From positions 31,071,336 through 31,135,335 of the forward strand of contig CM065381.1 in NCBI GenBank assembly GCA_033060915.1: a stretch of DNA of 64,000 bases. The letters run 5' to 3'. The notes beneath the pieces were generated by a model that saw only the letters and a program-made list of their open reading frames with translations, searched no databases and had not been told where the DNA came from. Origin of the DNA: Euryodendron excelsum. Its lineage: Eukaryota; Streptophyta; Magnoliopsida; Ericales; Pentaphylacaceae. Positions 9,101-21,153 of this stretch are shown one piece after another; position 1 is the stretch's first letter, and each line of letters opens with the position of its first letter. The position numbers were made by a program, and so were the translations under genes.

Positions 9101-11518
9101 AAAGCCCCCGACACGGTGACCCTCCAATAGTCTAATCCTACACATGGACCAGGAATCCCCTTGTTTCAAGCATGCAAAAAAAGGGGGGGAAAGAGATGAG
9201 GGATTAAAATAAAGAAAACCCAAGTGGGTTAGGAAAGAGAAGAGAGAGAGGGGAAGTGCAGAAATGTAAAATGCAAGCCTACCTTGTATCTTGTTTGTTT
9301 TGCGCGCCTTGCTTTTCTTCGGTCTTCGTCTTGATCTTCATCTTCAATCTTCAAGAGTTTGTCTTCAATCTTCAAGGCTTCAGTTTGTAGCACTTCAACT
9401 CTTCAAAGGAGGGTTGGAGGCTAGTGTGTAAGTGTATAGGAGTGTGTATGAGTGTATAGGAGGCTAGGGTTTAGTGTATAGTGGCTAGGGTTTGGAAAAC
9501 CTAAAGGAACTAGGGTTTTGGAAGTGTGCGAGCTCTGTATATCGAAATATAGGATTTTTAGACTGAGTTTGCGGACCTCTTTCACGCTAGAGGAGGCTTT
9601 GTATTTATAGAGATGGGATAAACCTGGCGCCTGTTGCAGTGGCGCCAGGCCAATTTTCCTCTTGGCGCCACTCCTAGTGGCGCCAGGCCAATTCTTGGCT
9701 TAGCGCCACTACCTGTGGCACTAGCCAGTTAGGAAAGTTTGTAAGTCAGCAAGCAACGTATCTTTGACTAGATTTGGGCGCCTGTACTAGTGACTACCAT
9801 GTAATTTTTAGCCTGGCTTCACTAGGAGTGACTCCGGAAAGTCCGGGAATGATTTGAAGAGGTTGGGAATGACCCGGAAGGCCAGAAAAGAGCAGGAACA
9901 CTTAGAATAGTGTCCCAAAGGTATTTGACTTGAAAAATTAGGATAAGATGCGTCGGAAGAATTGACCGAGCCTTTAGGGGCAAAACGGTCAATCGGATCG
10001 GGAAGCTGCCGTGTCGGACTCAGACTGTCCTGGAAGAAAACTCAAGATTTGGAAACATTATTGAGAATGTTCCCAAAGGTTGCTAGTTTGATACCCAGAG
10101 CCGGTGTGGTTGGAAAAGGCGACTGGCCCTCTAGGGGCAAAACGGTCATTTTGTACCAGGTTTGCCAGAACTGACTCGGAATGATCCGAAAGGATAAAGA
10201 AAGGTTGAGAATACTATAAAATCATTCTTGGGAAGTTACCAGTTTGATACCCAGAGCCGGTGTGGTCGGAAAAGGCAACTGGCCCTCTAGGGGCAAAACG
10301 GTCATTTTGTACCGAGTTTGCCAGAATTGACTCGAAATGATCTGGAAAGATAAAGAAAAGTTGAGAAAACTATAAGAAGCATTCTTTGGAGGTTACCGGT
10401 TTGATACCCAGAGCCGGTGTGGTTCTCGGGGCATTCGAATGCCTAGGGGCAAAATGGTCATCTTGACCGAAAAGTCTCGAAATTGGCTCGAAACTGACTA
10501 GAAAACACCTAATCATGCCGGATTTCTTTTACAACAATCTTGGAAGGTTATACTTACCGTTCTGAAGACTCATGGTGTGTTCTCGAGAAACGTGTTGAAA
10601 AAAGCCCAAGGAGCAGTTTGGTCATTTTTCACCGAAGTGGGCCAGTAGGTACTGGTGTTGACCTGGGTTTTGAGTGTTTCCGCCACTCTGATGGCGGTCG
10701 TGTGATATAGGGGGTTGTTGGCAATTTCCTATATCGACCTGTTTGCGAGTATTTTCGCTACTCTGATGGTTGAGATGTTTGCGAGTATTTCCACTACTCT
10801 GACGGTTCGCGATCATTCCCGAGACTGCCTGATCTTGGGAACCTGCTAAAGGGACTTAGCGCCTGAGAAGTCAATTTTCTCGGAAGGCATGCCTAAACGG
10901 ACATTTCTACATTGGCAGGCTAGCAGACGCCAAAGGTGGACCGTTATACCATCTAGGGGACTTGGGGTCTCGTCCCGGTTGACAGGTTTAATGGGACTTA
11001 CTGTTTTAAAGAGATTTCCTTTGAAAAAGGCGCCGGACCGTCTTAAGGAATAAACTGTCTCGAGAGAGGGATTGGAATTGGAAAGGGGTCTTATCATTTT
11101 CGGAAAGACGTGCCTAATTAGAGTAGATTTACCGTCTCGAGGAATCAACTGTCTCGAGAGAGGGATTGGAATTGGAAAGGAGTCTTATCGTCTTCGGAAA
11201 GACACTCCTGATTGGAGTAGATTTACCGTCTCGAGGAATCAACTGTCTCGAGAGAGGGATTGGAATTGGAATTGGAATTAGAAAGGGGACTTATCGTCTT
11301 TGGAAAGACACGCCTGATTTAGAATATGAAAAGGATAATGCCCCTAAGGGCATTTTGGTCATTTTGCTTCTCTTTGGGCCCAGTGGGGCCCGCAAAGCAA
11401 TTTACAAACGGGATTTATACTTAGAGAGTTGGTTTCGATTGGAATATGTCCATATTGACTTGAGTACAAGTCTAGACAGAGCGTAGACTGCCGAGCGGTC
11501 AAAAATAGGGTGCTTATA
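6147..11518 (-). repeat. 5' LTR of E1 (Ogre-like, about 5.37 kb)
   Basis: The plus-strand left edge is TGTCGCGCCC and the right edge is GGGTGCTTATA, the usual CA end having decayed to TA. Read on the minus strand, U3 holds three 94-base repeats (11057-11290), about three 157-base repeats (9960-10450), GGCGCC inverted repeats (9626-9722) and a TATA box (9602-9609). Next come a candidate splice donor at 9281-9282 and a C-rich tract. Positions 7080-8700 are purine-rich degenerate repeats, the complement of the TTTCCTAA repeats in plus-strand copies. The conserved U5 motif lies near 6940-7010 and a hairpin with a primer-site-like sequence lies at 6299-6334. The order matches the other copies. It is the longest copy in the window. 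Confidence 0.88.
9602..9609 (-). promoter_or_regulatory. TATA box of the E1 5' LTR
   Basis: On the minus strand this reads TATAAATA. It occupies the same LTR position as the TATA boxes at 2627, 42055, 51626 and 59190, about 320 bases before a conserved GTAGG splice-donor-like site. It fixes the direction of transcription of the LTR family as TGTAAGCACC to GCGCGACA. Confidence 0.7.
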
Positions 11519-13081
11519 GTGATCTCCCCAAAGCTTCCCCTAGGCATGGACCTAAGGTCCTCCTGTTCCAAGAATGTAAGAAGAGGGGGTAGAAGATATG
11601 GATTAAAAGAAATAATAGTCCAAGTGGACTAGGAGGGGGAAGTGAGGGGGGGGGGGGGGGGGGGGGGGGGGTGGGGGGAGGTGTTTACAAAATCTAAAGA
11701 GAAACCTTACCTTATCTTTGAACCTCCTTCAAGCCTCTACAGAGACTTCGCCTTGGATTGAAAGGGCTGAAGATGACCTCAATTGGTGCTCGGGGGCTAG
11801 GGTTTATAGTGTATAGGCTAAGGAGGCTTGAACCTTGGAGAGAGCTAGGGTTTTAAGAGGATTTTGGGGCCTGTCTTGAGAGAGGTAATGTTTCTTTGCA
11901 ATTTTTTGGATCTAGAATACGCTTGAGGGTGCACTGTATTTATAGGCAAAAGTTAAGGAGGTGGCGCCACTAGAAGTGCCACCTAGCCATTTTTTGGCTA
12001 GGCACCACTAACAGTGGCACCACCTTGATATGAAAATGATCTAAAAGATTTGATTTAGTTTGGGCTGTAAAGAAAAGATCTGGGCGCCACTACTAAGCCA
12101 TTTTTTGGCCTACCTCCACTGTCAGTAGCTATGGTTTGATCTAGAAAGCTGTCGAGCTGCGGGGCCCAGCTAGAAAAAGAATAAAGGCATTTGAGAGCAC
12201 CCCGAGAGTTACCTGTTTGATACCCAAGGCCAAAATGGTTAAAAAAGATGACCGATCCATTAGGAATAAAATGGTCATTTGGATCGAGAAATACTGGAAT
12301 GGGCCAAAAATATACCGGGATGGCACTTGGAGGTTGGGGATACTAGTGGGAGCGCCCAGGAGGTTTACCGGATTAGTACCTAAAACCGGTGTGGTTGAAA
12401 GGGATGACTGATCTGCTAGGGGCAAAACGGTCATTTAAACTGGCAAGTACAGAATAGGTGGGTCCAGTGTTGACCATGAGAGGATTCAAAGGCTAGAAAC
12501 ACTACTAAGAGTGTTCTAGAGGATTACCGGGTTGATACCCAGAGCCAGCGTGGTTGAACAAGGTGATTGGCCCACCAAGGGTAAAATAGTCATTTGAATC
12601 AAGAGACCTCAGAATAGGCCCATAATTGACTAGAATGAGATTTGGAGATATGGGATACTCATGGGAGTACCTTGGGGACTTACGGTTTGATACCCAAAGC
12701 TAGTGTGGTTGACAAGGGCAATAAGGTGCTAGGGGGTAAAATAGTCATTTTGACTAAGAGTCACCATAAGAGGTTTGAAATTGGTTTGAAGGGCACTCTG
12801 AGCATGCTGGATTGTCTGGGACAATCTTGGAAGGGGTGGACTTATCGCTTTGAGGACTTAGGTACCCTCTCGAAGAGCGTGCCAGTTGGAATTGGACTGG
12901 GTGATGCCTTAAGGGTATTTCGGTCATTTTGCTTCAAGTGGACCCGACGGGCCCAAGAAGCGACTAGTGGACTAGGTTGGGGTTTCGAAGGGTTGATTTG
13001 AGTCTAAATGTGCCTGTGGTGTGTGAAGGTGAGTCCAATCGGGTCGGAGATCGCCAAGCGGGCAAAAATAGGGTGCATACA
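11519..13081 (-). repeat. 3' LTR of the older Ogre-like element E3, U3 and part of R, interrupted by E1
   Basis: The right end GCATACA at 13081 matches the ...GTGCTTACA end of the younger LTRs. Just beyond it is the same polypurine region that flanks the E2 3' LTR at 44003. Inside are a minus-strand TATA box (11937-11944), a diverged GGCGCC repeat near 11961 and three degenerate 'GGTTTGATACCCA' repeats (12210-12720). The left edge at 11519 aligns with the middle of the younger LTRs (for example 9115-9170). The remainder therefore lies beyond E1, outside the window. Divergence from the other copies is much higher, so this is an older subfamily. Confidence 0.75.
11646..11671 (+). repeat. Poly-G run of 26 bases
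   Basis: An uninterrupted G run on the plus strand, in the C-rich part of the E3 LTR leader. The matching place has about 7 G in E1 (9184-9190) and 21 in the E2 3' LTR (41663-41683). Runs this long are error-prone in sequencing, so the exact length is uncertain. Confidence 0.8.
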
Positions 13082-16000
13082 AATACCCCTCTTTTTCTAT
13101 CTTCTCTTGTTAAAGACAAAAAAATGATAAAGTAAAGGTCTCATGTTGTCTATAAGGCGATTGGAGGGACCAAAGTTTATGAATTTTGAGACCTTGGGGT
13201 TTGAATTTTAAAATTTCAATGCTCAAATGCATTCAAAACTGGATTTGGCGGGAAAAAGGGGCAAGGCGGCCAAAATTTGCCCTTGGTGCCACTAGGAGTA
13301 GCATCAAGCATAAAATTGCCTTTGTGCCTCTGCTAGTGGTGCCTAGCCAGCCTGGGATTTTAAAACCCCAACAACCGCAAGTTTTAGTATTTCTCACGCA
13401 GGTTTGGATGATTTTTACAACTTGTCTCAGGGATTTTTTGAGAGATTTTGCTTGGGCATTACTGAGAGAGACTTTTGAGATGCCGGAAGGTTGCTGAAAA
13501 AATTCATTGTCGTCGTAGAATAAAACTTGGCTAGAGAACTCCAAAAAGTGAGTTTTTTATTTTGTGTCGATTTCTTTGCATAGATGTCCGATTGATGCAT
13601 ATGAATAGTCACAATCAATGTTGTGAACTGTTTTGAACATGTTTATGGAATCATTTTTGCATTTTGAAGATGGTTTGGGTGGGTTTTGATGAATATGCAT
13701 GTTTATGTAAAAGAGGTTCCTACTATAATTGGGAATTTGCTCCTACAGCTCTGGGTATTACGTTTTCTTACCAAATTTTTGTGTTGTCTAAGAAAAATAT
13801 TTTGAATAACCATGAGAAGTTTTGTGATTTTCTGAAAATTTTTGAATTTTTGATTTTTTGAAAATTAGAAAAATATGTGAAATTAGAAAAAAAAAATCAT
13901 GAAAGTGGTTGGTTTGTGGTTAGAAAAATTGTGGGATATTTTTGGAAAATTGTATGGCCCCTTTTGAGTATTTTGGAATATTTAAAAAAAATTTAAAAAT
14001 TGGGAAATCCCTCAAAAAATTGAAAATTGGAAGATTGAATGGATTGTTTGTGTTTATTTAGCGTTTGTGGATTGTGGGAGATAGAATCATGCTTGGTGGT
14101 TGTGTGTGAGCTTGTGGACATTTTTGTGATTTGACTTTGAGGCTCACGAAGCCTTTGGTGGGATCCTTGGACCATTTGTGAGTTACAAGGTGATGAGTGG
14201 AGGGATATTTGGAACCGGGGCCCCTTTGTGAAGCATTAAGGATTTTTAAATGGGGCTTTTAATTGAGAAAGCCTAGGAAACTGGGAGTTTGATTAGAACT
14301 TGAACTTTGTTTTTTAAACAAAAAGTTTTAGAAAATTGAAGAGTTGCAACATTTTGAAGGCAAAAGTTTAGAAAACCTTAAATTAGAGCTTTTTTAAGGA
14401 TAAAAGTTTAAAAAATCTGACCAAAAACTTTTTGAAGGATAAAAGTTTTGAAAACCTTGAATGGAAACTTTTTGAAAGAGAAAAGTTTTAAAACCTAGAT
14501 TGTGGAACTTTATGAAGGATAAAAGTTTAGAAAACCTTGAATTGAAACTTTTTAAAGGGTAAAAGTTAGAAAACCTTAAATTGAAACTTTTTGAAGGATA
14601 AAAGTTTTAAAATCCTTGAAAGGAAACTTTTTAAAGGATAAAAGTTTTTAATCTAGATTGTGAAAATTTTTAAAGGATAAAAGTTTAGAAAACCTTGAAT
14701 TGAAACTTTTTAAAGGGTAAAAGTTTAGAACACCTTAAATTGAAACTTTTTGAAGGATAAAAGTTTTAAAATCCTTGAAAGGAAACTTTTTAAAGGATAA
14801 AAGTTTTTAATCTAGATTGTGAAAATTTTTAAAGGATAAAAGTTTAGAAAACCTTGAATTAAAAATTTTTGAAGGGTAAAAGTTTAAAAAACTTTGAATT
14901 GAAATTGTTTGAAGGATAGAAGTTTTAAAACCTAGATTGTGAGACTTTTTGAAGGATAAAAGTTTAGAAAATCTTGAATTGAAACTTTTTAAAGGGTAAA
15001 AGTTTATAAAACCTTGATTTGATTTGAATGGACTTTTTGAAGGAAAAAGTTAGAAAAACTTTGATTGGATTTTAATGAACTTTTTAAAGGAAAAAAGTTA
15101 GAAAGCCTTGATTGTGATTTGAAATCTTTTGGGGTCCTCTTTTGAAAATGATTTAGGAGTGAAAGGGGCACGACTAGAAGCTAGTTTCAGACTTTCTTTC
15201 TCTCTCTTCTTTCCTTTCTTTCTTTTTTTCAACTCTATTTTTTTATGCATTCTCTTGTATATTTTTCTTTCTTGCTCTCTTTGTTTTCATTTTTCTTTTC
15301 TTTGCATATACCTGCTTACTGATACTTTTGTTCTATCCTGATCTCAAGATGGCTGATGCTTGAGATGATGGCTTATTGGCACGTCTAAGGGCTTGGTATG
15401 ATGGGTATTCTCCTGGTCAGTAGGAGATCTTTTGCAAAGCTTTTGGTCTTATCACCTCCCTTCTCACGGTGCAGCTGATCCTAGGGCTCATCGAGGCGGT
15501 TACCTCTTTTTGGTAACCTGATTTAAGTCTTTTCAGGTTTAGGGAGTGCAAAATGACTTCTACACCTCAGGAGTACAATTGTCTTATAGATTTCAAGGAT
15601 AGTTCTTCTGGTGTTGTCGGACCTCTCTTGCCCAATAGATTTATTACTACCATCTTAGTTCAATTGGGCCTTCATCAGGTAGTTCCCACATCAAGTTCTC
15701 TTTCACTTTTTCCTTATATTCTACTGAACTTCCTGCTAGCCTGATATGAATCTACTGATGGCAAGGAGGCTTACCATGGCGACTGGCACACTCACCCAAA
15801 TTGGCCATTCTTCAAGATAAATGCCTTGGCCTTACTTATTCTCAACACCCCTGTATTCTTGCGGGATGATGGATGATTGGCGGCTGCTTGTGTGCCCTCC
15901 TCCCTCTGATTTGTAATGGGCATTCCTAAGCTCCTATGGTTGTGGGGAGACATATGTCAGGTTTACTCACCTCTTTTAGGGTACCAATCTTTGATCTTGA

Positions 16001-16647
16001 GGCTACGCTACTCTCTTTCAGCTATGGACAGTTGGCCATTTGTTTTAGGCCCCCTTGACCTGGTATATCTAGTTTCTTGAGGTGGATCATATATGCCCTT
16101 TGGTTGAGGCTCAGCGAGCTGCTATAGATGACAAGGATTTTTCGGGTACCATTGAGGAGTGGACTGTGAATCTTCAGGGTAGAAAGCCCAATATAGTCAT
16201 GTGGTACATTGGTTTATGCAACTAGGATTGTTTGAGAGCGCGTACCTCCAAGATGGTGTTTGTGCCACTAGCGAGACTACAGGGGATTGCCCCTTTCTTC
16301 AGGATCCGAGTTCTTTGCCAGTTGGGTAGTGACTAAGATATTCCTTTTTGGCACTAGCAATAGAGTTTAGCTAGACTTTTGGTGTAGTGATTTCAAAGGA
16401 GTTTTTAGAGAGGGTTATGGCTATATGGGCTTTCTTGCACCGCCACGTAGATGCTGATAGATCCTTTGGCCCAAAGCCGACTGAGACAGAAGACCATCGA
16501 TATTGGTTTTACCAGTATGTGTCAAGAGTTGACAGAGCTAGAGACCTATTGTTCAATTCCCCCTTTCCACCAATAGGATATGTAGATTTCTTGGGAGTTA
16601 TAATTCGTCAGAGGAGGAGCACTCGGAGGCTGATGCTGGAGTTGCAT
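13082..16647 (-). mobile_element. Interior 3' portion of the older Ogre-like element E3
   Basis: Begins with a pyrimidine run at 13086-13110, which on the minus strand is the polypurine tract next to the 3' LTR. It stays roughly collinear with the E2 interior from 44003: the shared CTCATGTTGT segment, the short leader near 13540, and the decayed antisense ORF from 15350. No gag or pol is visible. The right side is cut by another LTR-like sequence at 16648. It also carries a minisatellite at 14320-15115. Confidence 0.65.
14320..15115 (+). repeat. AT-rich minisatellite, 40-base units in a 158-base higher-order array
   Basis: About 20 units of roughly 40 bases. Each starts AAAAGTTT(T)AGAAAACCTTG and ends GAAACTTTTTGAAGGAT or AAGGGT. 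Four-unit blocks repeat at about 158 bases: the blocks starting near 14518, 14675 and 14833 share the same unit order, including a variant with AATCTAGATTGTG. The E2 interior has only a faint counterpart at 45110-45470, so the array expanded in E3. Confidence 0.85.
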
Positions 16648-16660
16648 TGTCACGCCCCAT
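15350..16660 (+). pseudogene. Decayed antisense accessory ORF of E3, plant mobile domain/DUF7745-like
   Basis: Read on the plus strand, against the retroelement's own direction, frames broken by stops and shifts give a conserved pattern. It starts near ATG 15350 with a MADA segment, followed by an LRAWYDGYSPGQ-like stretch. A block at about 15534-15743 contains CKMTSTPQEYN, then GPLLPNRFITT and LVQLGL. A last block at 16387-16640 reads FLERVMAIWAFLHRHVDADR and then TEDHRYWFYQYV. The TP.EY block aligns with the E2 remnant at 46080-46280. Tat elements are known to carry antisense genes with plant mobile domains between pol and the 3' LTR. The family name rests on remembered motif shape, not a search. 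Not functional. Confidence 0.42.
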
Positions 16661-18909
16661 TCCAAGTGGTTAAATAATACTGCCCCTAAAATGGTACGTG
16701 ACAAAAACTTGCTAACACCCACATATAACCAAAACAAATAATCTAATTAAAAATAAAATGAAAAGACAAAACACTGCTAGATATTAACCTACTGTAATAC
16801 ACTTATCAAGACATCACTAATCTCAGTTACAAAACATCAAGGTATCACACTTTGAAACATCAACCCACAACATATGTATAATAATGTACCAAACATCTCA
16901 TTACAAGATGAAAAAATATACATTAAGCACTACTCACAAAACTCCACCTCTCTAAAACTCCAGTTGCTCAGTGGACCACTTCTACTGCTACACACTTAAG
17001 ATGTGTTTCCATAAAATGGGTAAGCTAACCACGTGCATAGTGAGCATATTGGAACCATATAAATAGAAAATAAGTAAAATAGTTATGGATTAAGATTAAA
17101 TTCAAATAACTTTTTTGAAGAACAATTGAATAGAAATCATCCATAATAAGGATATAATTTGATTTATAAATGAAATATAATTGCCTCGAAATCAAACTGT
17201 AATAAAAATCCATTTTGGGTTTAACAAACTCATTCCACCTAGCCAACAGTTGATAACCTTCAACCAAAGTTATGACAGTATTATTACCCTGATTATAGGC
17301 TCAACTATTAATATTGGCAGAGTCGGGGGCCATTCATTATTTTCCCAATGGTAGGGATCCTCCCCCCATTAAGCCTGGAAGCGAGGCATACACTTTCCTA
17401 TTAAGCCCGAAAGCAAGGCAAACACACTTTCCTATGAAGCCCAAAAGCCAAGCACCAAGGTTATAATAGCATGAATCCATCATTACATTTAAGAAAAGTT
17501 ACTTGATCCAATAACTATAATATTTTACAAAGCCACTTTCATAAATAAAACCATTCCATTTCAGTAAAGAAACATAAGATTCATATTCATAGTATAGTTA
17601 AATTTTTAGTTCATATAATTCCATGTACTCACCTTACACCAACTGCCTCATAACTCTAGTTCTCACTAATCCTTAGACAAAGCTGAAGTGGGCAAATGAC
17701 TTTCTTGACCTAAAACAAGTCAAAATACATGATGCAAGGAATAATGGATTCACATTCTCATATTCATGCATTGAGATGCAAAGTCCATTTTTCACACATA
17801 TGCATTATCATCAATGCACATGGAATGCACATGCATGCAAAACTCACTCATTCCAAGTTAAAGAGCTCCTAATCTCATTCACATGTTTTAAAGTAGCTAA
17901 GGATCTATTTAAAGTGACAAGAAACCCAAAATATAGATTACCCGATAGTGAACACCTTAACAAATGCGTACTCTTTCCCTCATATCTTTTAGAATGGTAA
18001 GAATCTATTACTAAAATTAATGTCATTAGAAAGTAGACTTGAAGAACTTTAAATTGATAGGTCATAGGTCTAAAATGGACTTCGGGTCAAGGAGATACAC
18101 CCACTTGAATAAAAGCCAAATAATTTGAAAATGAATATTGCAGACATCATTTTTAAGGTAACTTTAAACTGAAATTTGAATCAATTTACAATGATCTAGG
18201 TTACAAGCCTTATATCAATAGAAATATATACGAGTCTAGTTTCTAAAGAATCAAAAGGAACAAGTCTTAAAGCTTCCTAGAGAGAGTTATTACTATTTTT
18301 TTAAAGTGTGACAGTGTTGACTACAGTATGTGAATTTCAGTCCCAAACCATTTCAAATTCCTCTTTCTCTCCTAATATAGGATTTAAAGTATAAATCATT
18401 AACATGGAATTTTTTAAAGAAGATTTCTAACATAAATGAAAAGAATAAGACATAAGATGTCATTTTTTACCAAGGGTAAAGATTGCACAAGTCACATTTT
18501 CTAGCTTTTCTTCTTTTCTTCCCTTCTCTCTCTCTTTTTCTTTTACTTTCTCTTAAAACAATCAAATTTCTAACAAGCTCCTCAATCTCTAACAAGCTCC
18601 TCTCTTCTCTTTCTTCTATCACTTATTCAAATCAAAACAAATAGATACATCTTTATATCCAATGCAACACATGGCACACACATGCGCACGCCTGGGTGTC
18701 ACCCTCACAAGACACACTAATAAGCACCACTGTGACTAAGTAGGTAAATGTAATTACTTGATTAACACTAATTAATCGAGTTTAATTACAAGAGAAAATG
18801 CTAGAAAATTATGAACATTAAACCATGCTAATTAAGCACCTTGATAAGGCTAATCCATGCTTAATTAAATTAAATTCTTATAATGAATGCATGAATGTCA
18901 CATGCACGC
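16648..18909. mobile_element. Unresolved LTR-like segment starting TGTCACGCCCC
   Basis: TGTCACGCCCC at 16648 breaks the E3 interior and is a common start of plant LTRs. Two right ends are possible. GTGTGACA ending at 18313 mirrors the TGTCAC start. CA at 18902 would be followed by TGCAC, one mismatch from the left flank TGCAT (16643-16647). No gene or primer site is visible. It contains short tandem units (17370-17455) and AT-rich DNA. A solo LTR is the likeliest reading, but the boundary is unproven. Confidence 0.35.
17370..17455 (+). repeat. Short tandem repeat, about 33 bases, three units
   Basis: Three imperfect copies of TTAAGCCTGGAAGCGAGGC followed by a variable CACTTTCCT tail. Confidence 0.6.
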
Positions 18910-21153
18910 TGACCTTGTTACGTGTAAGGTTATGATCATTTGCAGAGTATGGCCTTCACAAAAGAGAAAAGAAAAATCTTTAGTAGAAGATGGCAAAAAT
19001 GGAAGCAAAGACTTCAACAAAGAGGTTATCTTGTGCAAAAAAAAAAAGAATTTGAATAGTCAAGGAAGGTTGAGTTGAAAAGAAAAAGTAAGGAAAAAGA
19101 ATGGGAACCGACAAGTATGTCTGGAAGCCATCAATATTATACAATTTATTATCTAGACAGTTTCATTGACTCAATCTCTATCTTATTACTTTATGACCTG
19201 AACAAGTCTTAAGTGACTAGAGTGTGTACAGTTTCAGGTTGGAAATGTAAAGTTTATGCTAATATTGTGGATGTTTGAAACAATTGAATACCTTTTATAG
19301 AGTTACGCCAATTCACTCCATATATCTGTTGCATTTTTCAACTTATAAGTTATGCTCGTTTGATTATCGCGACTACTCTTTGTAAGCATAACTTGAGAGA
19401 GAAACCCTGTGTGTTCTATTTTTGTGAATGAATTCCCAATAAGGTGTTGAAATCAAGGCTGCATGATACACTTATTTGGATGACACTTAATTGAATTGTG
19501 AGTTGTACTTGTACATGAAATTAACAGGTTATGACGTAATTCTAATAAATGTGCACTGTTATGTTTAGATACAAGCATACTTGGAAAAGGTGAGATTGGT
19601 AAATTGTAGGTGGCATGTTAATTAATCATGATTATTGATTCATCACCCAGTTTACCAGAATTGAGGGTCTCTTGAATTGATTAGCTAGGGGCTAGCAAAG
19701 GTTAAGTTGGGGGGTGTGATTACGCGCTAGAATTACATATAATAACCCATCTTTCTTTCAATGTTGGCCCTAATTTAGAGTCATAACTGGTATAACTAAC
19801 TCTAAATTGTGCTATTGAGATCTAATTGCATTTTGCAGGTTTCTAGGATGGGCTGGAGGAAAAAAAGGAGCAAAACAGTACAATAGGCGAGAAGAATCTG
19901 TAAGGTGGAAGTTCTCTGTTCGTTCAGATGCCCTTGCGGACAGATTGGGACATCCCGTTCAGACGGCCTTGCAGAAAACCTCCTAGTTCGGACGCCGTTG
20001 TGGAAAATTGGACCAAACTCGTCCAAATGCCTGTTTAGATGCCCTTGCGAATGGCCTGACAGAAAATCAGATTCTACCGTATCCGAACTGAGTCATTTAA
20101 AATAAAAAGGAGTCCTAATTAGACTATAGAATTTAGTTTAAGAGTTGGAGTAGTTTTAAAAATGACCTTTTTACCTTTCAAGAACCCTAACTTTTGCAAT
20201 CATTCAGTTTTTATATTCAAGATTGGATGTTCTTTCAATTGTTGCAAGCTTTTAATATGATTTTCATGTGCTTTCTTATGGATTTAAGTTGCTAGATCTT
20301 TTATTGGCATGGATTGAAAAGTTAAGTAGGTTACGGGTAGAGATTCAGGATAGTCATATATTTTCAAGATTTCAAGATCTTGAACCAAGATTTAATTTCT
20401 TGCACTTGAATACTTTTGAAAACGATTTCTCCTTATTATCATCTAGAACATAGGCTAGGAATGGATGTGAACTAGATCACTGATACGAGAGTTGATTTTA
20501 ATTGTTGATATATTATTGTTCTTGAATATTTTCAAAAACAATATTCTTAAACATATCTGGAATGTATGTATAGAGTGATTTGCAAGCAGGGATATATATA
20601 CCTAGAATTTCTAATAAGGGTATTGATTATAATTGTATATATATATTCCTAAAAAGAGTATTTTCAAAATCTACTATTCTTGATTAAGTTCCATACCTGC
20701 ACGTAGACAGGGTTGCGAACTGAGATGCGTAAGAATGGGACCCTAGTATGAACACTAGCAACTTGTTAGATTTTAACTCTAAAGAGGACTAATGAATCTG
20801 AAGTCTTATTAATCAAGACTATCTTGGGGACTTACTTATAGGCCTATTAACTGGATCAGTCCTGCCAAGACTTTTTGCTTTTTATTAGTTAATCAAGCTT
20901 TCTTAGTATACATTTATTTTCATTTGCCTAGAATAATCTCTCAAATCAAATCTCAAATTTGTTTTTTCCTTTACATTTTAGAGTTGTTTTTCTTAGAAGT
21001 TCTACTTTCCCAAAGTGAGTTTTACTATATTCCATCCATTTTTCCAGTGGTTCGACCTTGGACTTACCGAGATATTATTATTGCATCGCAACCGTACACT
21101 GGCAGATATAAATTACACTAGTGGATATAAATTGCACTATTGTGGAGTGATCA
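18910..21153 (+). repeat. 5' LTR of the Athila-like element
   Basis: Begins TGACCTTGTTACGTG and ends GTGATCA, just before the primer site. The direct repeat at 22715 matches over about 2 kb with scattered substitutions and small indels. Examples are TTATGATCATTTG near 18930 and 22736, and CTGATACGAGAGTTGATTTT near 20480 and 24300. The start is the first base of clear similarity, and the TG start is decayed to TA in the second copy. Confidence 0.7.

Larger units (their letters stand above)
1..11518 (-). mobile_element. Ogre/Tat-like LTR retrotransposon E1, 5' part only (5' LTR, primer site, leader), split by solo LTR A
   Basis: Read on the minus strand, the element starts at 11518 with a 5.4 kb LTR, then a primer binding site, then about 1.3 kb of untranslated leader, and leaves the window at base 1. 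The leader (1-1276 plus 6103-6146) matches the leader of E2 at 54963-56177 in the same order. This shows that the plus-strand LTR at 1277-6097 is a later insertion. No gag or pol lies in the part seen. At the right end, bases 11519 onward align with the body of an older related LTR, so E1 inserted there. GTGAT at 11519-11523 is the expected target duplication, but its partner is outside the window. Lineage is inferred from LTR size, primer-site type and the conserved U5 motif around GGTTGCCTACGTATCC. Confidence 0.8.

Noticed and set aside
16648..18902. Solo LTR with target duplication TGCAT
   Set aside because: The right copy would be TGCAC, and a competing end at 18313 fits the inverted terminus better. 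Kept only as an unresolved segment.
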